NCBI RefSeq assembly: GCF_014202315.1
Contig: NZ_JACHGN010000016.1
Coordinates: 124,001 to 188,000, forward strand
Length of the DNA stretch: 64,000 nt
Direction of reading: 5' to 3'
Source: Thermocatellispora tengchongensis
Lineage (GTDB): Bacteria; Actinomycetota; Actinomycetes; Streptosporangiales; Streptosporangiaceae
A program made the position numbers and the translations under genes. The notes beneath the pieces were generated by a model, which made no database searches, had not been told where the DNA came from, and worked only from the letters and a program-made list of their open reading frames with translations. Position 1 is the first letter of the stretch. Each line of letters starts with the position of its first letter. Shown here in pieces: positions 1-9,379 of the stretch.

Positions 1-2
1 CG

Positions 3-875
3 CGGCGGCCGATCACCGTGCGGGACGTGCTGACCTCCACGTTCGGGCTCGGCATGGACATGACGTCGCTGGGCACGCCGATCATGAACGCGGTCTTCGA
101 GCAGGGGCTCACGCCCAACCTGCCGGTGCCGATGCCCGAGCCGGACGAGTGGATGCGCCGCCTGGGCGCGCTTCCGCTGATGCACCAGCCCGGAGAGCAC
201 TGGCAGTACCAGATCAGCAGCGATCTGGTCGGCGTGCTGGTGGCCAGGGTCACGGGCCAGTCGTTCGAGGAGGTCCTGCGCGAACGCGTCTTCGAGCCGC
301 TGGGGATGAAGGACACCGCCTTCCACGTGCCCGACGACAAGATCGACCGGCTGCCGACCCTCTACGCCCCCGACCCGCAGACCGGAGAGTTCCTCGTGTG
401 GGACGAGGCCAAGGGCGGACGGTGGAACCGGCCCCCGGCCTTCCAGGGCGGCGGCGGCGGGCTGGTCTCCACCGCCGACGACTACCACGCCTATTTCCGG
501 ATGCTGCTGAACAGCGGGACGTACAAGGGGCGGCGGGTCCTGTCCCGGCCCGCGGTGGAGCTGATGACCACCAACCGCCTCACCCCCGAGCAGACCGCGG
601 CCCGCACCGCCATGGCCGTCAACAACGTCCACATCTCCCACGGCCAGGGGCAGCACGGCGGCTGGGGCTTCGGGATGGCGGTGCGCACCTACCGCGGCGA
701 CTACTCGCCCGTCGGCCAGTTCGGCTGGGACGGCGGAAGCGGCTGCGCGACCTACGCCGACCCGGCCAACCAGCTCATCGGAATCCTGCTCACCCAGGTC
801 GGGGCGTCCACGCCGGATTCGATGCGGCTCATCCACGACTTCTGGACCACGCTCTACCAGGCGATCGACGACTGA
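3..875 (+). CDS. beta-lactamase-family serine hydrolase, 5' end outside window
   Basis: The reading frame is already open at the left edge (RRPITVRDVLTS, the segment that normally follows the SxxK serine motif), so the catalytic serine and lysine lie outside the window. What remains is the back two thirds of a class C beta-lactamase/PBP-like hydrolase. A Tyr-containing segment (WQYQISSDLVGVLVARVTG) sits where the YxN motif belongs, and FGWDGGSG near the C-terminus replaces the KTG box, as in esterase-like members. Known role of the family: hydrolysis of esters, beta-lactams or D-amino acid peptides; the substrate here cannot be told. No signal peptide can be judged. A strong hairpin follows the stop codon. 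The GTG at 18 is internal and should not be taken as the start. Confidence 0.85.
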   Translation, partial: RRPITVRDVLTSTFGLGMDMTSLGTPIMNAVFEQGLTPNLPVPMPEPDEWMRRLGALPLMHQPGEHWQYQISSDLVGVLVARVTGQSFEEVLRERVFEPLGMKDTAFHVPDDKIDRLPTLYAPDPQTGEFLVWDEAKGGRWNRPPAFQGGGGGLVSTADDYHAYFRMLLNSGTYKGRRVLSRPAVELMTTNRLTPEQTAARTAMAVNNVHISHGQGQHGGWGFGMAVRTYRGDYSPVGQFGWDGGSGCATYADPANQLIGILLTQVGASTPDSMRLIHDFWTTLYQAIDD

Positions 876-956
876 CGCCGCCCGCCGGGAACCACGCCGC
901 CCCAAGCGCCGGCGTCCCGGCGAGGCCGGGGCTCGGCCCTGCCCGCCGCCTGAGGC

Positions 957-997
957 CCGGGGTCGCCCGAGGGTGCGATACCCTCGGGCGACCCCGG
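957..997. terminator. 17-bp perfect hairpin after the serine hydrolase gene
   Basis: Arms 957-973 and 981-997 are fully complementary (CCGGGGTCGCCCGAGGG and its reverse complement) around a 7-nt loop. There is no T-run, which is usual for actinobacterial terminators. It ends the gene that finishes at 875 and lies 43 bases before the next start. Confidence 0.75.
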
Positions 998-1040
998 AGC
1001 CGCCATCGCATTCCGTAACGTTTCCAAGGAGCACACCAGC

Positions 1041-1448
1041 ATGTCCATCACCCTCACCGACCAGGACAAGTCCACCCTGCGCACCGCCGCGTACGGCGCC
1101 GTGTCGCTGATGTCCGCCGCCGGTGCCGGCGGCTCGGCGCACAAGGCCGCCACCGGCGGCTCCATCGCCCTGGCCTCCGCCACCGGCCTGGTCGGGCACG
1201 TGCTCGCCGAAAAGCGCCGGGACATCGACCTGCACGGCAGGTCCGTGGCCGCGCTCGCCGACCATGTGCTGCCGGCGCTGACCGCGTCCATGAGCCTGCT
1301 CAAGCGGCAGGCTCCGGCCGAGGCCGGCAATTTCCGCCGCACCGTCCTCGTCGCCGTCGAAGCGGCCACCCGGGCCCAGAAGGGCGACCCCGGCCCCACC
1401 ATGGCGGAGATGGCCCGCAAGATCACCGTGGCCCTGGACGCCGCTTAG
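1041..1448 (+). CDS. small conserved actinobacterial protein of unknown function
   Basis: 135 residues starting ATG at 1041, preceded by AAGGAG at about 1026. The protein is Ala/Gly-rich in its first half (residues 14-60, no clear membrane segment because of scattered charged residues) and amphipathic-helical afterwards. The composition and the ending MARKITVALDAA resemble a family of about 130-residue actinomycete proteins that I remember but cannot name. No catalytic motif is visible. It stands alone between a terminator and a decayed hydrolase gene. Confidence 0.7.
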   Translation: MSITLTDQDKSTLRTAAYGAVSLMSAAGAGGSAHKAATGGSIALASATGLVGHVLAEKRRDIDLHGRSVAALADHVLPALTASMSLLKRQAPAEAGNFRRTVLVAVEAATRAQKGDPGPTMAEMARKITVALDAA

Positions 1449-1451
1449 GCC

Positions 1452-2300
1452 GTGCCCGCGACGCCCATCGCGGACAGCGGGGCCGCCGCCGGGCAGGACC
1501 GCCTGGAGCTGCGGAAGGCCATCGAGGAGATCGTCTAATCCGGTTTCGTCGGGGTGTCGCTGCGGGTGCACGACGAGCGGGGCGAGTGGGCGGGCAGCGC
1601 GGGGGCGCGCGAGCTGGGCCACAGCGGCGAGCCGCCGATCGACGGGCATGTGCGGATCGGCAGCAACACCAAGACCTTCATCGCCACCGTGGTGCTGCGA
1701 CTGGTGGCCGAGGGCAGGGTGGGGCTGGACACCCCGGTGGATGACCACCTGCCGGAGTTCGGGCTGGACCGGCGGATCACGGTGCGGATGCTGTTGGAGC
1801 ACACCAGCGGGGTGCTCGACTTCACCGGCGAGTACTTCGAGGACGGCACGTTCGCGCCGGGGATCCCCGCCACCACGGCGGGCAGGGAGTGGGTGGACAA
1901 GTCGACGTCACCCGGCACAACCCGTCCTGGATCTCCAGCGGCGGTGACATGATCTCGGTCACCCGGGACCTGCACACCTTCATCGCCGCGCTGCTGGGCG
2001 GCAGGCTGCTGCCGGCCGAGCTGCCGGCCGAGATGTGCACGCCGGAGTCCAAGGCCGGCTACGGCCTGGGGGTGTTCGTGCAGCAGGCGCCGGGCGGCGG
2101 CACCGTCATCACCCACAAACGGCGGCGCGGCGGGCCACGCCGCGCTGATGTACGGCACGCCCGACGGCCGCACCACCCTGACCGCCGCGCTGGACCACGT
2201 CGACGACGCCGCCCTGTCGATGGGGGCGGCCTTCCAGCAGGCGACCCAGCGCCTCCTCGCCGAGGTGTTCGGCGGCGGTCAGGCCGGACCGGCTCGATAG
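1452..2300 (+). pseudogene. decayed beta-lactamase-family D-Ala-D-Ala carboxypeptidase-like gene
   Basis: Three reading frames have to be joined to recover one serine hydrolase. A start-like GTG at 1452 leads to EIV, an in-frame TAA at 1536-1538, then SGFVGVSLRVHDERGEW and the SxxK motif in RIGSNTKTF. Near 1895-1903 the frame changes and about 85 residues are missing, including the YSN catalytic segment; the text resumes at VDVTRHNPSWISSGGDM. At about 2118 one extra A shifts the frame again before GGAAGHAALMYG, the HxG-type box, and the tail runs to TAG at 2298-2300. At least one nonsense codon, one deletion and one insertion make it non-functional. It is a different subfamily from the hydrolase at the left edge, so it is not simply a broken tandem copy. 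Confidence 0.85.
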
Positions 2301-2333
2301 CCGGGGCCGGGCGGCGCTGCCCGCCACCGGCGG

Positions 2334-3173
2334 CTACCCGGCCAGCGCGGCGGCTTCCTCCTCCTCGACCTGGCGGTTCCACTCGCGCTTGCCCGACTGC
2401 CAGCCGTCCTCGTCGGTGCCGCGCCGCCAGTAGCCGGAGATCGACAGTTGCGACATCGGCAGGCCGTGCTCCACGCGCAGCAGGCGGCGCAGGTCCTTGA
2501 CGAAGCCGGCCTCGCCGTGGACGAAGGCGTGCACGGCGCCGGCGGGGAACTCCAGGGCGCGCACCGCCTGCACCAGGCGCTCGCCGACCTCGGCCTCGCC
2601 GCGGTGCAGCCACACCAGCTTGACGTCGCCGGGGGAGTCCAGCGGCTGCTCCTCCTGCGGCCCGGCGACCTCGACGAAGACGTGGGCGGGCGCGCCGGAG
2701 GGCAGGCGCTCCAGGGCGGCGGCGATGGCCGGCAGCGCGCTCTCGTCGCCGGCCATCAGGTGCCAGTCGGCGGCCGGGTCGGGGGCGTAGGCGCCGCCGG
2801 GGCCGAACAGGCGCAGCACGTCGCCCGGCTTGGCCGAGGCGGCCCACGGGCCGGCCACGCCGCGGTCGCCGTGGTGGACGAAGTCGATGGTCAGCTCGCG
2901 CGCGGCCGGGTCCCAGCGGCGTACGGTGTAGGTACGGGTGACCGGCCACTGCTCGCGCGGCAGGTCGCGGCGGATCGCCTCGATGTCGAACGGCTCGGGG
3001 TAGCTCACCCCCGGCGGGGCGAACAGCAGTTTGACGTAGTGGTCGGTGTACGCGCCGGCCTCGAAGTCGGCCAGGCCCTCGCCGCCGAGCACGACGCGGA
3101 TCATGTGCGGGGTGAGCCACCGCACCTCGCGCACGACGCAGTGGCGTGCTCTGCGAGCGGGTCTTTCCGCCAT
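2334..3173 (-). CDS. siderophore-interacting FAD-binding protein (ViuB/SIP family)
   Basis: About 279 residues. The FAD-binding part (residues 15-125) carries the RTYTVRRWDPAARELTIDFV signature of the family and VHHGDRGVAGPWA. The NAD(P)H/SIP domain follows with GDESALPAI and ends in a W-R-R-G-x-x-E-x-x-W-x-x-G segment (YWRRGTDEDGWQSGKREWN). Known role: cytoplasmic reduction of ferric siderophore to release Fe(II). The ATG at 3173 is preferred over 3191 because AAGGAG lies 7 bases upstream of it. It is divergent from the deaminase gene, with an AT-rich stretch at 3188-3225 between them. No siderophore transporter is adjacent, so it probably serves imports encoded elsewhere. Confidence 0.9.
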   Translation of the reverse strand: MAERPARRARHCVVREVRWLTPHMIRVVLGGEGLADFEAGAYTDHYVKLLFAPPGVSYPEPFDIEAIRRDLPREQWPVTRTYTVRRWDPAARELTIDFVHHGDRGVAGPWAASAKPGDVLRLFGPGGAYAPDPAADWHLMAGDESALPAIAAALERLPSGAPAHVFVEVAGPQEEQPLDSPGDVKLVWLHRGEAEVGERLVQAVRALEFPAGAVHAFVHGEAGFVKDLRRLLRVEHGLPMSQLSISGYWRRGTDEDGWQSGKREWNRQVEEEEAAALAG

Positions 3174-3297
3174 CCTCGTACTCCTTGCCATTAACGGCTG
3201 TTTACTCGTAACACAAGTTACTGCATCCCTGTTGCGCGCGGCAGCGGCGGGGGTGCTTGCACCTCCTGCCGCCCCGGCCCATCCTGGGGCGGTGATC

Positions 3298-3750
3298 GTG
3301 GCTCAACCGAGGATCGACGCAGTGGACGAGCGGCACCTGCGCAGGGCCGTGGAGCTCGCCCGGGAGGCGGCCGAGCGGGGTGACGGCCCGTACGGCGCCG
3401 TCCTGGTGGACGCCGGGGGACGGGTGGCGGCCGAGGCCCGCAACGCGGTGGCCGAGACCGGCGATGTGACCACCCACGCCGAGATCGAGGCCGTGCGCGC
3501 CGCCGGCCCCGCCGCCCGCGGCGGCACCATGTACGCAAGCGGCGAGCCGTGCGCGATGTGCGCGGGCGCGATGTCCTGGGCCGGGGTCGCCCGGGTGGTC
3601 TTCGGCGCCTCGATCCCGCGCATCCGCGAGGTCAGCGCCACCTCGGGCATCGGCGTGCGCTGCGCCCACGTGCTGGCCACCGGCCCGGAGCCGGTGGAGG
3701 TCGTCGGCCCGGTGCTGGAGGAGGAGTGCCTGGCCGTCTTCCGCACCTGA
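3298..3750 (+). CDS. nucleoside/guanine deaminase of the cytidine-deaminase superfamily
   Basis: 150 residues from GTG 3298; a GTG at 3292 is an alternative. Both zinc-binding motifs are present: THAEIEAVRAA (His ligand plus catalytic Glu) and SGEPCAMCAGAMSWAGV (PCxxC). The length and the GPYGAVLVD strand match guanine deaminase/tRNA-adenosine-deaminase-like small enzymes. Guanine or another free purine is the likeliest substrate, since the tRNA deaminase TadA is normally near other genes; this is inference. It is divergent from the siderophore-interacting gene. Confidence 0.85.
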   Translation: MAQPRIDAVDERHLRRAVELAREAAERGDGPYGAVLVDAGGRVAAEARNAVAETGDVTTHAEIEAVRAAGPAARGGTMYASGEPCAMCAGAMSWAGVARVVFGASIPRIREVSATSGIGVRCAHVLATGPEPVEVVGPVLEEECLAVFRT

Positions 3751-3803
3751 CCCGCGGCAGGGCCGCGGGGGAGTCCCGCACCACCTGATGGAACTTGTCG
3801 CAA

Positions 3804-5036
3804 ATGTCGGGATATGTCGATGATGTGGGGGTGACTTTCGACGTCGCGCGTGTCCGCGCCATGTACCCCGCCCTGTCCGACGGCCATGCCTGGCTCGACG
3901 CCGCCGCCGGCACCCAGGTGCCCGAGTCGGTGATCGAGGCCATCGCCGGCGCCTACCGCACCGGTATCGGCAACGTCCACGGCGCCTTCGCCGCCAGCGC
4001 CCGCTCCGACGCCATCGTCGCCGAGGCCCGCGCCGCGGTCGCCGACCTGGTGGGCGGGCGCGCCGAGGGCGTGGTGTTCGGCCCGAACATGACCACCTTG
4101 ACCTACCGCTTCGCCAACACCCTGGCCGGCCAGTGGGGGCCGGATGACGAGATCGTGCTGTCACGGCTGGACCACGACGCCAACGTGCGCCCCTGGGTGC
4201 AGGCGGCCGCGCGGGCCGGGGCGCGGGTGCGCTTCGCCGAGATCGACACCGCCACCGGCGAACTGCCCGCCGCGCAGTACGAGGAGCTGGTCGGCGAGCG
4301 TACCCGCCTGGTGGCGGTCACCGCGGCCAGCAACGTGCTGGGCACCATGCCCGACGTGCCGCGCATCACCGCCATCGCCCACGCCGCCGGCGCGCTGACC
4401 TACATCGACGGGGTGCACGCCACCCCGCACACCCCCGTGGACGTCGCCGCGCTGGGCGCCGACTTCTACGCCACCAGCGCCTACAAGTGGTCCGGCCCGC
4501 ACATCGGCGCGGTCATCGCCGCCCCCGAGCTGCTGGAGCGCCTGCGCCCGGACAAGCTGGCCTCCTCCCCGCAGTCCGTGCCCGACCGGTTCGAGACCGG
4601 CACCGCCGCCTTCGCCGACCTGGCCGGCGTCGCCGCCGCCGTGGAGCACCTGGCCGGGCTCGACCCGGACGCCTCCGGCACCCGCCGCCGGCGGCTGCTG
4701 ACCTCGATGGCCGCCGTGGAGGCCTACGAACAGGCCGAGCTGGAGCACCTGCTCAAGGGGCTGTCGGCGCTGCCGGGCGTGCGGCTGCTGGGCGCCCCGG
4801 CACGGCGCACCGCCACGGTCTACTTCACCGTGGCCGGCCACACCCCCCGCCAGGTCGCCGCGCACCTCGCCGCCCGCAAGATCAACGTCTGGGACGGGCA
4901 CTGCTACGCCTGGGAGGTCACCGGGGCGCTGGGCATCCGCGAGTCCGGCTCGGCCGTGCGCGCCGGCCTGGTGCACTACAACGACCGCCGGGACGGCGAG
5001 CGTCTCATCGAGGCGCTGGCCGAGCTGGCCGGCTGA
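3804..5036 (+). CDS. cysteine desulfurase-like PLP enzyme (class V aminotransferase fold)
   Basis: About 410 residues. The PLP lysine is in ATSAYKWSGPHIG, preceded by the Asp-bearing DGVHATPHTPVDV; a YLD-like N-terminal WLDAAAGTQVP segment is also present. This is the layout of the cysteine desulfurase-like subfamily (TIGR01976 type). The mobile active-site Cys loop of true SufS/IscS is not evident, so function as a sulfur donor is not shown. Start is uncertain: ATG 3804, GTG 3831 (whose product would begin TFDVARVRAMYPAL, as in relatives) or TTG 3795. It is followed 36 bases later by recD2 on the same strand. Confidence 0.85.
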   Translation: MSGYVDDVGVTFDVARVRAMYPALSDGHAWLDAAAGTQVPESVIEAIAGAYRTGIGNVHGAFAASARSDAIVAEARAAVADLVGGRAEGVVFGPNMTTLTYRFANTLAGQWGPDDEIVLSRLDHDANVRPWVQAAARAGARVRFAEIDTATGELPAAQYEELVGERTRLVAVTAASNVLGTMPDVPRITAIAHAAGALTYIDGVHATPHTPVDVAALGADFYATSAYKWSGPHIGAVIAAPELLERLRPDKLASSPQSVPDRFETGTAAFADLAGVAAAVEHLAGLDPDASGTRRRRLLTSMAAVEAYEQAELEHLLKGLSALPGVRLLGAPARRTATVYFTVAGHTPRQVAAHLAARKINVWDGHCYAWEVTGALGIRESGSAVRAGLVHYNDRRDGERLIEALAELAG

Positions 5037-5072
5037 TCCCCGCCCGCCCGGGGCTGCGGGACAATACCGGGC

Positions 5073-7313
5073 ATGACAACCGCCGCGGCCCCCGGCACCC
5101 CTCCCGGCACCGTCCTTGAAGCCGTGCTGGAACGCATCACCTACGCCAACGAGGAGACCGGCTACACCATCGCCCGCGTGGCCACCGCCCGCACCGGCCA
5201 CGAGCTGCTGACGGTGGTGGGGCCGCTGCTGGGGGCGCAGGTCGGCGAGTCGCTGCGGCTGACCGGGCGCTGGACCTCCCACCCCCGCTACGGCCGCCAG
5301 TTCGAGGTGTGGTCCTACCTGACGGTGCTGCCGGCCACCGTGCAGGGCATCCAGCGCTACCTGGGCTCGGGCCTGATCAAAGGCATCGGGCCGAAGATGG
5401 CCGAGCGCATCGTCGGCCACTTCGGGGTGCAGACCCTGGAGGTCATCGAGAACGAGCCCGCACGCCTGGCCGAGGTGCCCGGCCTCGGCCCCAAGCGCAC
5501 CGCGATGATCGCCGCCGCCTGGGCCGAACAGAAGATCATCAAAGAGGTGATGATCTTCCTCCAGGGGGTCGGGGTGTCCACCTCCATCGCCGTGCGCATC
5601 TTCAAGCAGTACGGCGAGCGGTCGGTGGAGGTCGTGCGCACCGAGCCGTACCGGCTGGCCGATGAGGTGTGGGGGATCGGCTTCAAGACCGCCGACACCA
5701 TCGCCCAGGCCGTGGGCATCCCGCACGACAGCCCCGAACGGGTCAAGGCCGGCCTGCGCTACACCCTCTCCCAGGCCGCCGACAACGGCCACTGCTACCT
5801 GCCGGCGCCCAACCTGGTCGGCGACGCGGTGAAGATCCTGGACGTGCCGGCCGAGCTGGTGGCCTCCTGCCTGGAGGAGCTGGTGGCCGCGGAAGGCGTC
5901 ATCCGCGAGGACGTCCCGGTCGCCGAGGGCTCCGTCCCGGCGATCTACCTGGTGCCCTTCCAGCGGGCCGAGTCCTCGCTGGCCTCCTCGCTGCTGGCCC
6001 TGCTCAACACCGGCCGCGACCGTCTCGCGGCCTTCCACGACGTGGACTGGGACCGCGCGCTGGCCTGGCTGCGCGAGCGCACCGGCGCCGATCTGGCCGC
6101 CGAGCAGTCCCAGGCGGTACGCCTGGCGCTGACCGCCAAGGTCGCGGTGCTGACCGGCGGGCCCGGCTGCGGCAAGTCCTTCACCGTGCGCTCCATCGTC
6201 ACCCTGGCGCGGGCCAAACGCGCCCGGGTGATCCTGGCCGCGCCGACCGGCCGGGCGGCCAAACGGCTGTCGGAGCTGACCGGGCACGAGGCCACCACCG
6301 TGCACCGCCTGCTGCAACTGCGCCCCGGCGGCGACGCCTCCTTCGACCGCGACAACCCCCTGGAGGCCGACCTGGTGGTGGTGGACGAGGCGTCCATGCT
6401 GGACCTGCTGCTGGCCAACAAGCTGGTCAAGGCCGTCGCACCCGGCACCCACCTGCTGTTCGTGGGCGATGTGGACCAGCTCCCCTCGGTCGGCGCCGGC
6501 GAGGTGCTGCGCGACCTGCTGGCCGCCGAGGAGATCCCGCGCGTCCGCCTCACCCAGGTCTTCCGCCAGGCCCAGCAGTCAGGCGTGGTCGTCAACGCCC
6601 ACCGCGTCAACACCGGCCTGCCACCGCTCCTGCACGGCATGACCGACTTCTTCCTGTTCCCCTGCGAGGAGCCGGAGGAGATCGCCGCGCTGACCGTCGA
6701 TGTGGTCTCCCGGCGCATCCCGCGCCGCTTCGGCCTCGACCCGCGCCGCGACGTCCAGGTCCTGGCCCCGATGCACCGCGGCGCCGCCGGCGCCGGCGCC
6801 CTCAACAGCGCCCTGCAGGAGGCCCTGACCCCCGCCCGCGAGGGACTGCCCGAGCGCCGCTTCGGCGGGCGGGTCTTCCGCATCGGCGACAAGGTCACCC
6901 AGTTGCGCAACAACTACGACAAGGGCGCGGCCGGGGTGTTCAACGGCACCGTGGGCGTGGTCACCGACATCCGCCCCGACGACCACGCCCTGACCGTGCT
7001 CACCGATGAGGACGAGAGCGTCGAGTACGCCTTCGACGAGCTGGACGAGCTCGCCCACGCCTACGCGGTGTCCATCCACCGCTCCCAGGGCAGCGAGTAC
7101 CCCGCGGTGGTGATCCCGCTGGCCACCTCCGCCTGGATGATGCTGCAGCGCAACCTGCTCTACACCGCCGTCACCCGGGCCAAGAAGCTGGTCGTCATCG
7201 TCGGCTCGCGCCGCGCCCTGGCCCACGCGGTGCGCACCCGCGGCGCGGGCCGCCGCCACACCGGCCTGACCCACCGCCTGCGCCCCCGCACCCCCGGCGA
7301 GGACGGCCCCTGA
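5073..7313 (+). CDS. recD2: RecD2-type ATP-dependent 5'-3' DNA helicase
   Basis: 746 residues. The N-terminal region has the OB-like barrel and tandem helix-hairpin-helix motifs that mark RecD2 and are absent from RecD (IKGIGPKMAERIVGHFG near residue 105, VPGLGPKRTAMIAAAW near 135, VWGIGFKTADTIA near 200). The SF1B motor follows: Walker A GGPGCGKSFTVR near 360, Walker B LVVVDEASMLD, GDVDQLPSVGAGEVL, and motif V/VI AVSIHRSQGSEYPAVV near 670. Length equals the family norm. RecD2 acts alone in DNA repair and replication-fork maintenance, not as part of RecBCD. ATG at 5073 is the only sensible start. Confidence 0.95.
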   Translation: MTTAAAPGTPPGTVLEAVLERITYANEETGYTIARVATARTGHELLTVVGPLLGAQVGESLRLTGRWTSHPRYGRQFEVWSYLTVLPATVQGIQRYLGSGLIKGIGPKMAERIVGHFGVQTLEVIENEPARLAEVPGLGPKRTAMIAAAWAEQKIIKEVMIFLQGVGVSTSIAVRIFKQYGERSVEVVRTEPYRLADEVWGIGFKTADTIAQAVGIPHDSPERVKAGLRYTLSQAADNGHCYLPAPNLVGDAVKILDVPAELVASCLEELVAAEGVIREDVPVAEGSVPAIYLVPFQRAESSLASSLLALLNTGRDRLAAFHDVDWDRALAWLRERTGADLAAEQSQAVRLALTAKVAVLTGGPGCGKSFTVRSIVTLARAKRARVILAAPTGRAAKRLSELTGHEATTVHRLLQLRPGGDASFDRDNPLEADLVVVDEASMLDLLLANKLVKAVAPGTHLLFVGDVDQLPSVGAGEVLRDLLAAEEIPRVRLTQVFRQAQQSGVVVNAHRVNTGLPPLLHGMTDFFLFPCEEPEEIAALTVDVVSRRIPRRFGLDPRRDVQVLAPMHRGAAGAGALNSALQEALTPAREGLPERRFGGRVFRIGDKVTQLRNNYDKGAAGVFNGTVGVVTDIRPDDHALTVLTDEDESVEYAFDELDELAHAYAVSIHRSQGSEYPAVVIPLATSAWMMLQRNLLYTAVTRAKKLVVIVGSRRALAHAVRTRGAGRRHTGLTHRLRPRTPGEDGP

Positions 7314-7590
7314 GCGGGCCGCGCGGCCGCCGTCACCCGGCGGTGCGTAGTGCCTTACCCGGCCGCTGCTTTTCCTTGACGATCGCGTGAACCTTTAGGA
7401 CGGTTGACGCGTCCACAGGCATGGGGTTGTTTGTCCCGGCAGCCAAACGGCGGCTTGACACCCGCCGTGCGACCATGATCGTGATGCCTGATGACCGAAT
7501 CCTGCACGTTGCAGGCCCAAAAGGCGTGCATAGTGGCAGGAATCCCCATTAGGGTTTTGGAAGTTCTTTGCTGTGATGGGGGAGATATCT

Positions 7591-8784
7591 GTGCACGCAA
7601 GTGATCGTCGATGGAGGGCGCCGCTGGCGGGCCTGGCGGTGGCCGTCGGCGCCGTGGTGACCGCCGGGTGCTCGGGCGGGCCGGCCTCGACGCCGTCTCC
7701 GGCCGCCGCCGAGGACACCGCGCCCGCGGCGCCCGCGCCGACGATCAAGGTGAGCCCCGCCGACGGCAGCGCCAAGGTGCGCCCCGACAAGCGGGTGGTC
7801 GTCGTGGCCGAGGGCGGCACGCTGGAGCAGGTGTCGGTCACGGCGGGCGGCAAGCAGGTCGAGGGCGGTTTCGACGAGTCCAAGACCCGCTGGGTGTCCA
7901 AGGCCCCGCTGATGCCCTCCACCAGCTACACCGTCACCGCCTCGGCCACCGGCGCGGGCGGCCCGGCCGAGCACACCAGCACCTTCAAGACCCTCAAGCC
8001 GGAGCGGGCGCTGGCGGTGGCCGACGTGACGCCGAACGTGAAGGGGGAGAAGGTCGGCGTGGGGGCGCCGATCATCGTCACCTTCAACCAGCCGGTCAGC
8101 GACAAGGCCGCGGTGGAGAAGGCCCTGATCGTCAAGGCCGAGAAACCCGTCCCCGGCGCCTGGCGGTGGGTCAGCGACACCCAGGCCATCTACCGCACCG
8201 CCAAGTACTGGCCGGCCCACCAGAAGGTGCTCTTCAGCGCGCGCCTGGCCGGGGTGCGCGGCGGCAAGGACATGTACGGCGTGAAGAACACCTCCGCGGT
8301 GATCAACATCGGCGCGAAGGTGATCAGCACGGTCGACACCCGCAAGCACACCATGGTCGTCAAGCGTGACGGCAAGACGGTGCAGAAGATGCTCATCAGC
8401 GCCGGCAAGGCCACCACGCGCGAGTACACCACCACCAGCGGGGTGCACCTGACCATGGAGCGGGCCAACCCGGTGCGGATGATCTCCCCGGGCCGCGAGA
8501 AGGGCGACCCGGAGTACTACGACGTGATGATCAATCACGCGGTGCGGATCTCCAACTCCGGCGAGTACGTCCACGCCAAGGACAACGTCTGGGCGCAGGG
8601 GCGGCAGAACGTCAGCCACGGCTGCATCAACGCCCGCCCCGACCAGGCCAAGTGGTTCTACGACAACTTCCAGCGCGGCGACGTGGTGATCATCACGGGC
8701 ACCGACCGCGAGCTGGAGTGGAACAACGGCTGGGGCTTTTGGCAGATGTCGTTCAAGGAGTGGAAGAAGGGCAGCGCCCTGTAA
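7591..8784 (+). CDS. L,D-transpeptidase lipoprotein (YkuD domain)
   Basis: 397 residues from GTG 7591, chosen because GGGGGAG sits 6 bases upstream and because it gives a clean signal peptide ending in the lipobox VTAGC; starts at 7573 or 7576 would add charged residues. After a Pro/Ala-rich tether come two Ig-like domains (about 45-145 and 145-240) and then the YkuD catalytic domain with H-A-K-D and SHGCIN, nucleophile Cys345. This is the domain order of the mycobacterial Ldt enzymes that make 3-3 cross-links in peptidoglycan and attack beta-lactam-insensitive steps. The enzyme should be anchored to the outer face of the membrane. A long hairpin follows it. The 277-base region upstream holds no gene. 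Confidence 0.93.
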   Translation: MHASDRRWRAPLAGLAVAVGAVVTAGCSGGPASTPSPAAAEDTAPAAPAPTIKVSPADGSAKVRPDKRVVVVAEGGTLEQVSVTAGGKQVEGGFDESKTRWVSKAPLMPSTSYTVTASATGAGGPAEHTSTFKTLKPERALAVADVTPNVKGEKVGVGAPIIVTFNQPVSDKAAVEKALIVKAEKPVPGAWRWVSDTQAIYRTAKYWPAHQKVLFSARLAGVRGGKDMYGVKNTSAVINIGAKVISTVDTRKHTMVVKRDGKTVQKMLISAGKATTREYTTTSGVHLTMERANPVRMISPGREKGDPEYYDVMINHAVRISNSGEYVHAKDNVWAQGRQNVSHGCINARPDQAKWFYDNFQRGDVVIITGTDRELEWNNGWGFWQMSFKEWKKGSAL

Positions 8785-8801
8785 CCCTCCTCACGCGCGC
8801 G

Positions 8802-8840
8802 GGCGGCGGGCCTCCGGGGACGATCCGAAGGCCCGCCGCC
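8802..8840. terminator. bidirectional hairpin between convergent genes
   Basis: Arms 8802-8813 (GGCGGCGGGCCT) and 8829-8840 are exact reverse complements around a 15-nt loop. It lies between the L,D-transpeptidase gene (+) and the acetyltransferase gene (-), so it probably ends both. Confidence 0.75.
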
Positions 8841-8860
8841 TGGCGTTGTGCGGGGGTGTC

Positions 8861-9379
8861 TCAGGCGACGCGCCGCTGCAGAAGCTGGCCCGGCCAGGCT
8901 CCGACGGTGAACTGCTCGGTACGGGTGAAGCCCTGGCTCTCGTAGTAGCGCACCAATCGCCCGTCGTCGCCGGCGTAGCAGTCCACGCGCAGCAGCGACA
9001 CCCCGGCCGCCACCGCCTCGGCGTAGGCGTGGCGCAGCAGCGTGCCGCCGACGTCCAGCCCGGCGAAGCGGCGGTCGATCACCAGGCCCTGCACGTACAG
9101 CTCCGGCTCGCCGGCCGGGGCGATGTAGTCCATCGGGGCGCCCAGCACCATGCACCCGGCCGGCTCGCCGCCGACCTCGGCGATGCGCATGCCGTCGCCG
9201 GCCGCCCAGCCGGAGACGGTGCGGACGCGGCCGGGCTGGATGGAGAACGGCTCGCTGCCCCACTGGCCGGTGCGGCCCTGGGCGGTGAGCCAGGCCACGG
9301 CGCTGTCGAACATGGCCAGTACGGCCGCGACGTCGCCGGGGCCGCCACGGCGGATGCGTACGGGCGTGGTGGTGCTCAC
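8861..9379 (-). CDS. GNAT-family N-acetyltransferase
   Basis: 172 residues from GTG 9379; the open frame upstream to 9433 is Gly/Pro-rich and not domain-like. The acetyl-CoA region is LYVQGLVIDRRFAGLDVGGTLLRHA (R/Q-x-x-G/A loop degenerate as RFAGLDVG), followed by LLRVDCYAGDDGRLVRYYE and a GFTRTEQF strand, the usual GNAT C-terminal half. Substrate unknown. It is convergent with the L,D-transpeptidase gene and next to the alpha-galactosidase end. Confidence 0.8.
   Translation of the reverse strand: MSTTTPVRIRRGGPGDVAAVLAMFDSAVAWLTAQGRTGQWGSEPFSIQPGRVRTVSGWAAGDGMRIAEVGGEPAGCMVLGAPMDYIAPAGEPELYVQGLVIDRRFAGLDVGGTLLRHAYAEAVAAGVSLLRVDCYAGDDGRLVRYYESQGFTRTEQFTVGAWPGQLLQRRVA

Noticed and set aside
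4161-6452. 763-codon open frame on the minus strand
   Set aside because: It is antisense to the desulfurase-like and recD2 genes; composition is Gly/His/Gln-rich and there is no domain or ribosome site.
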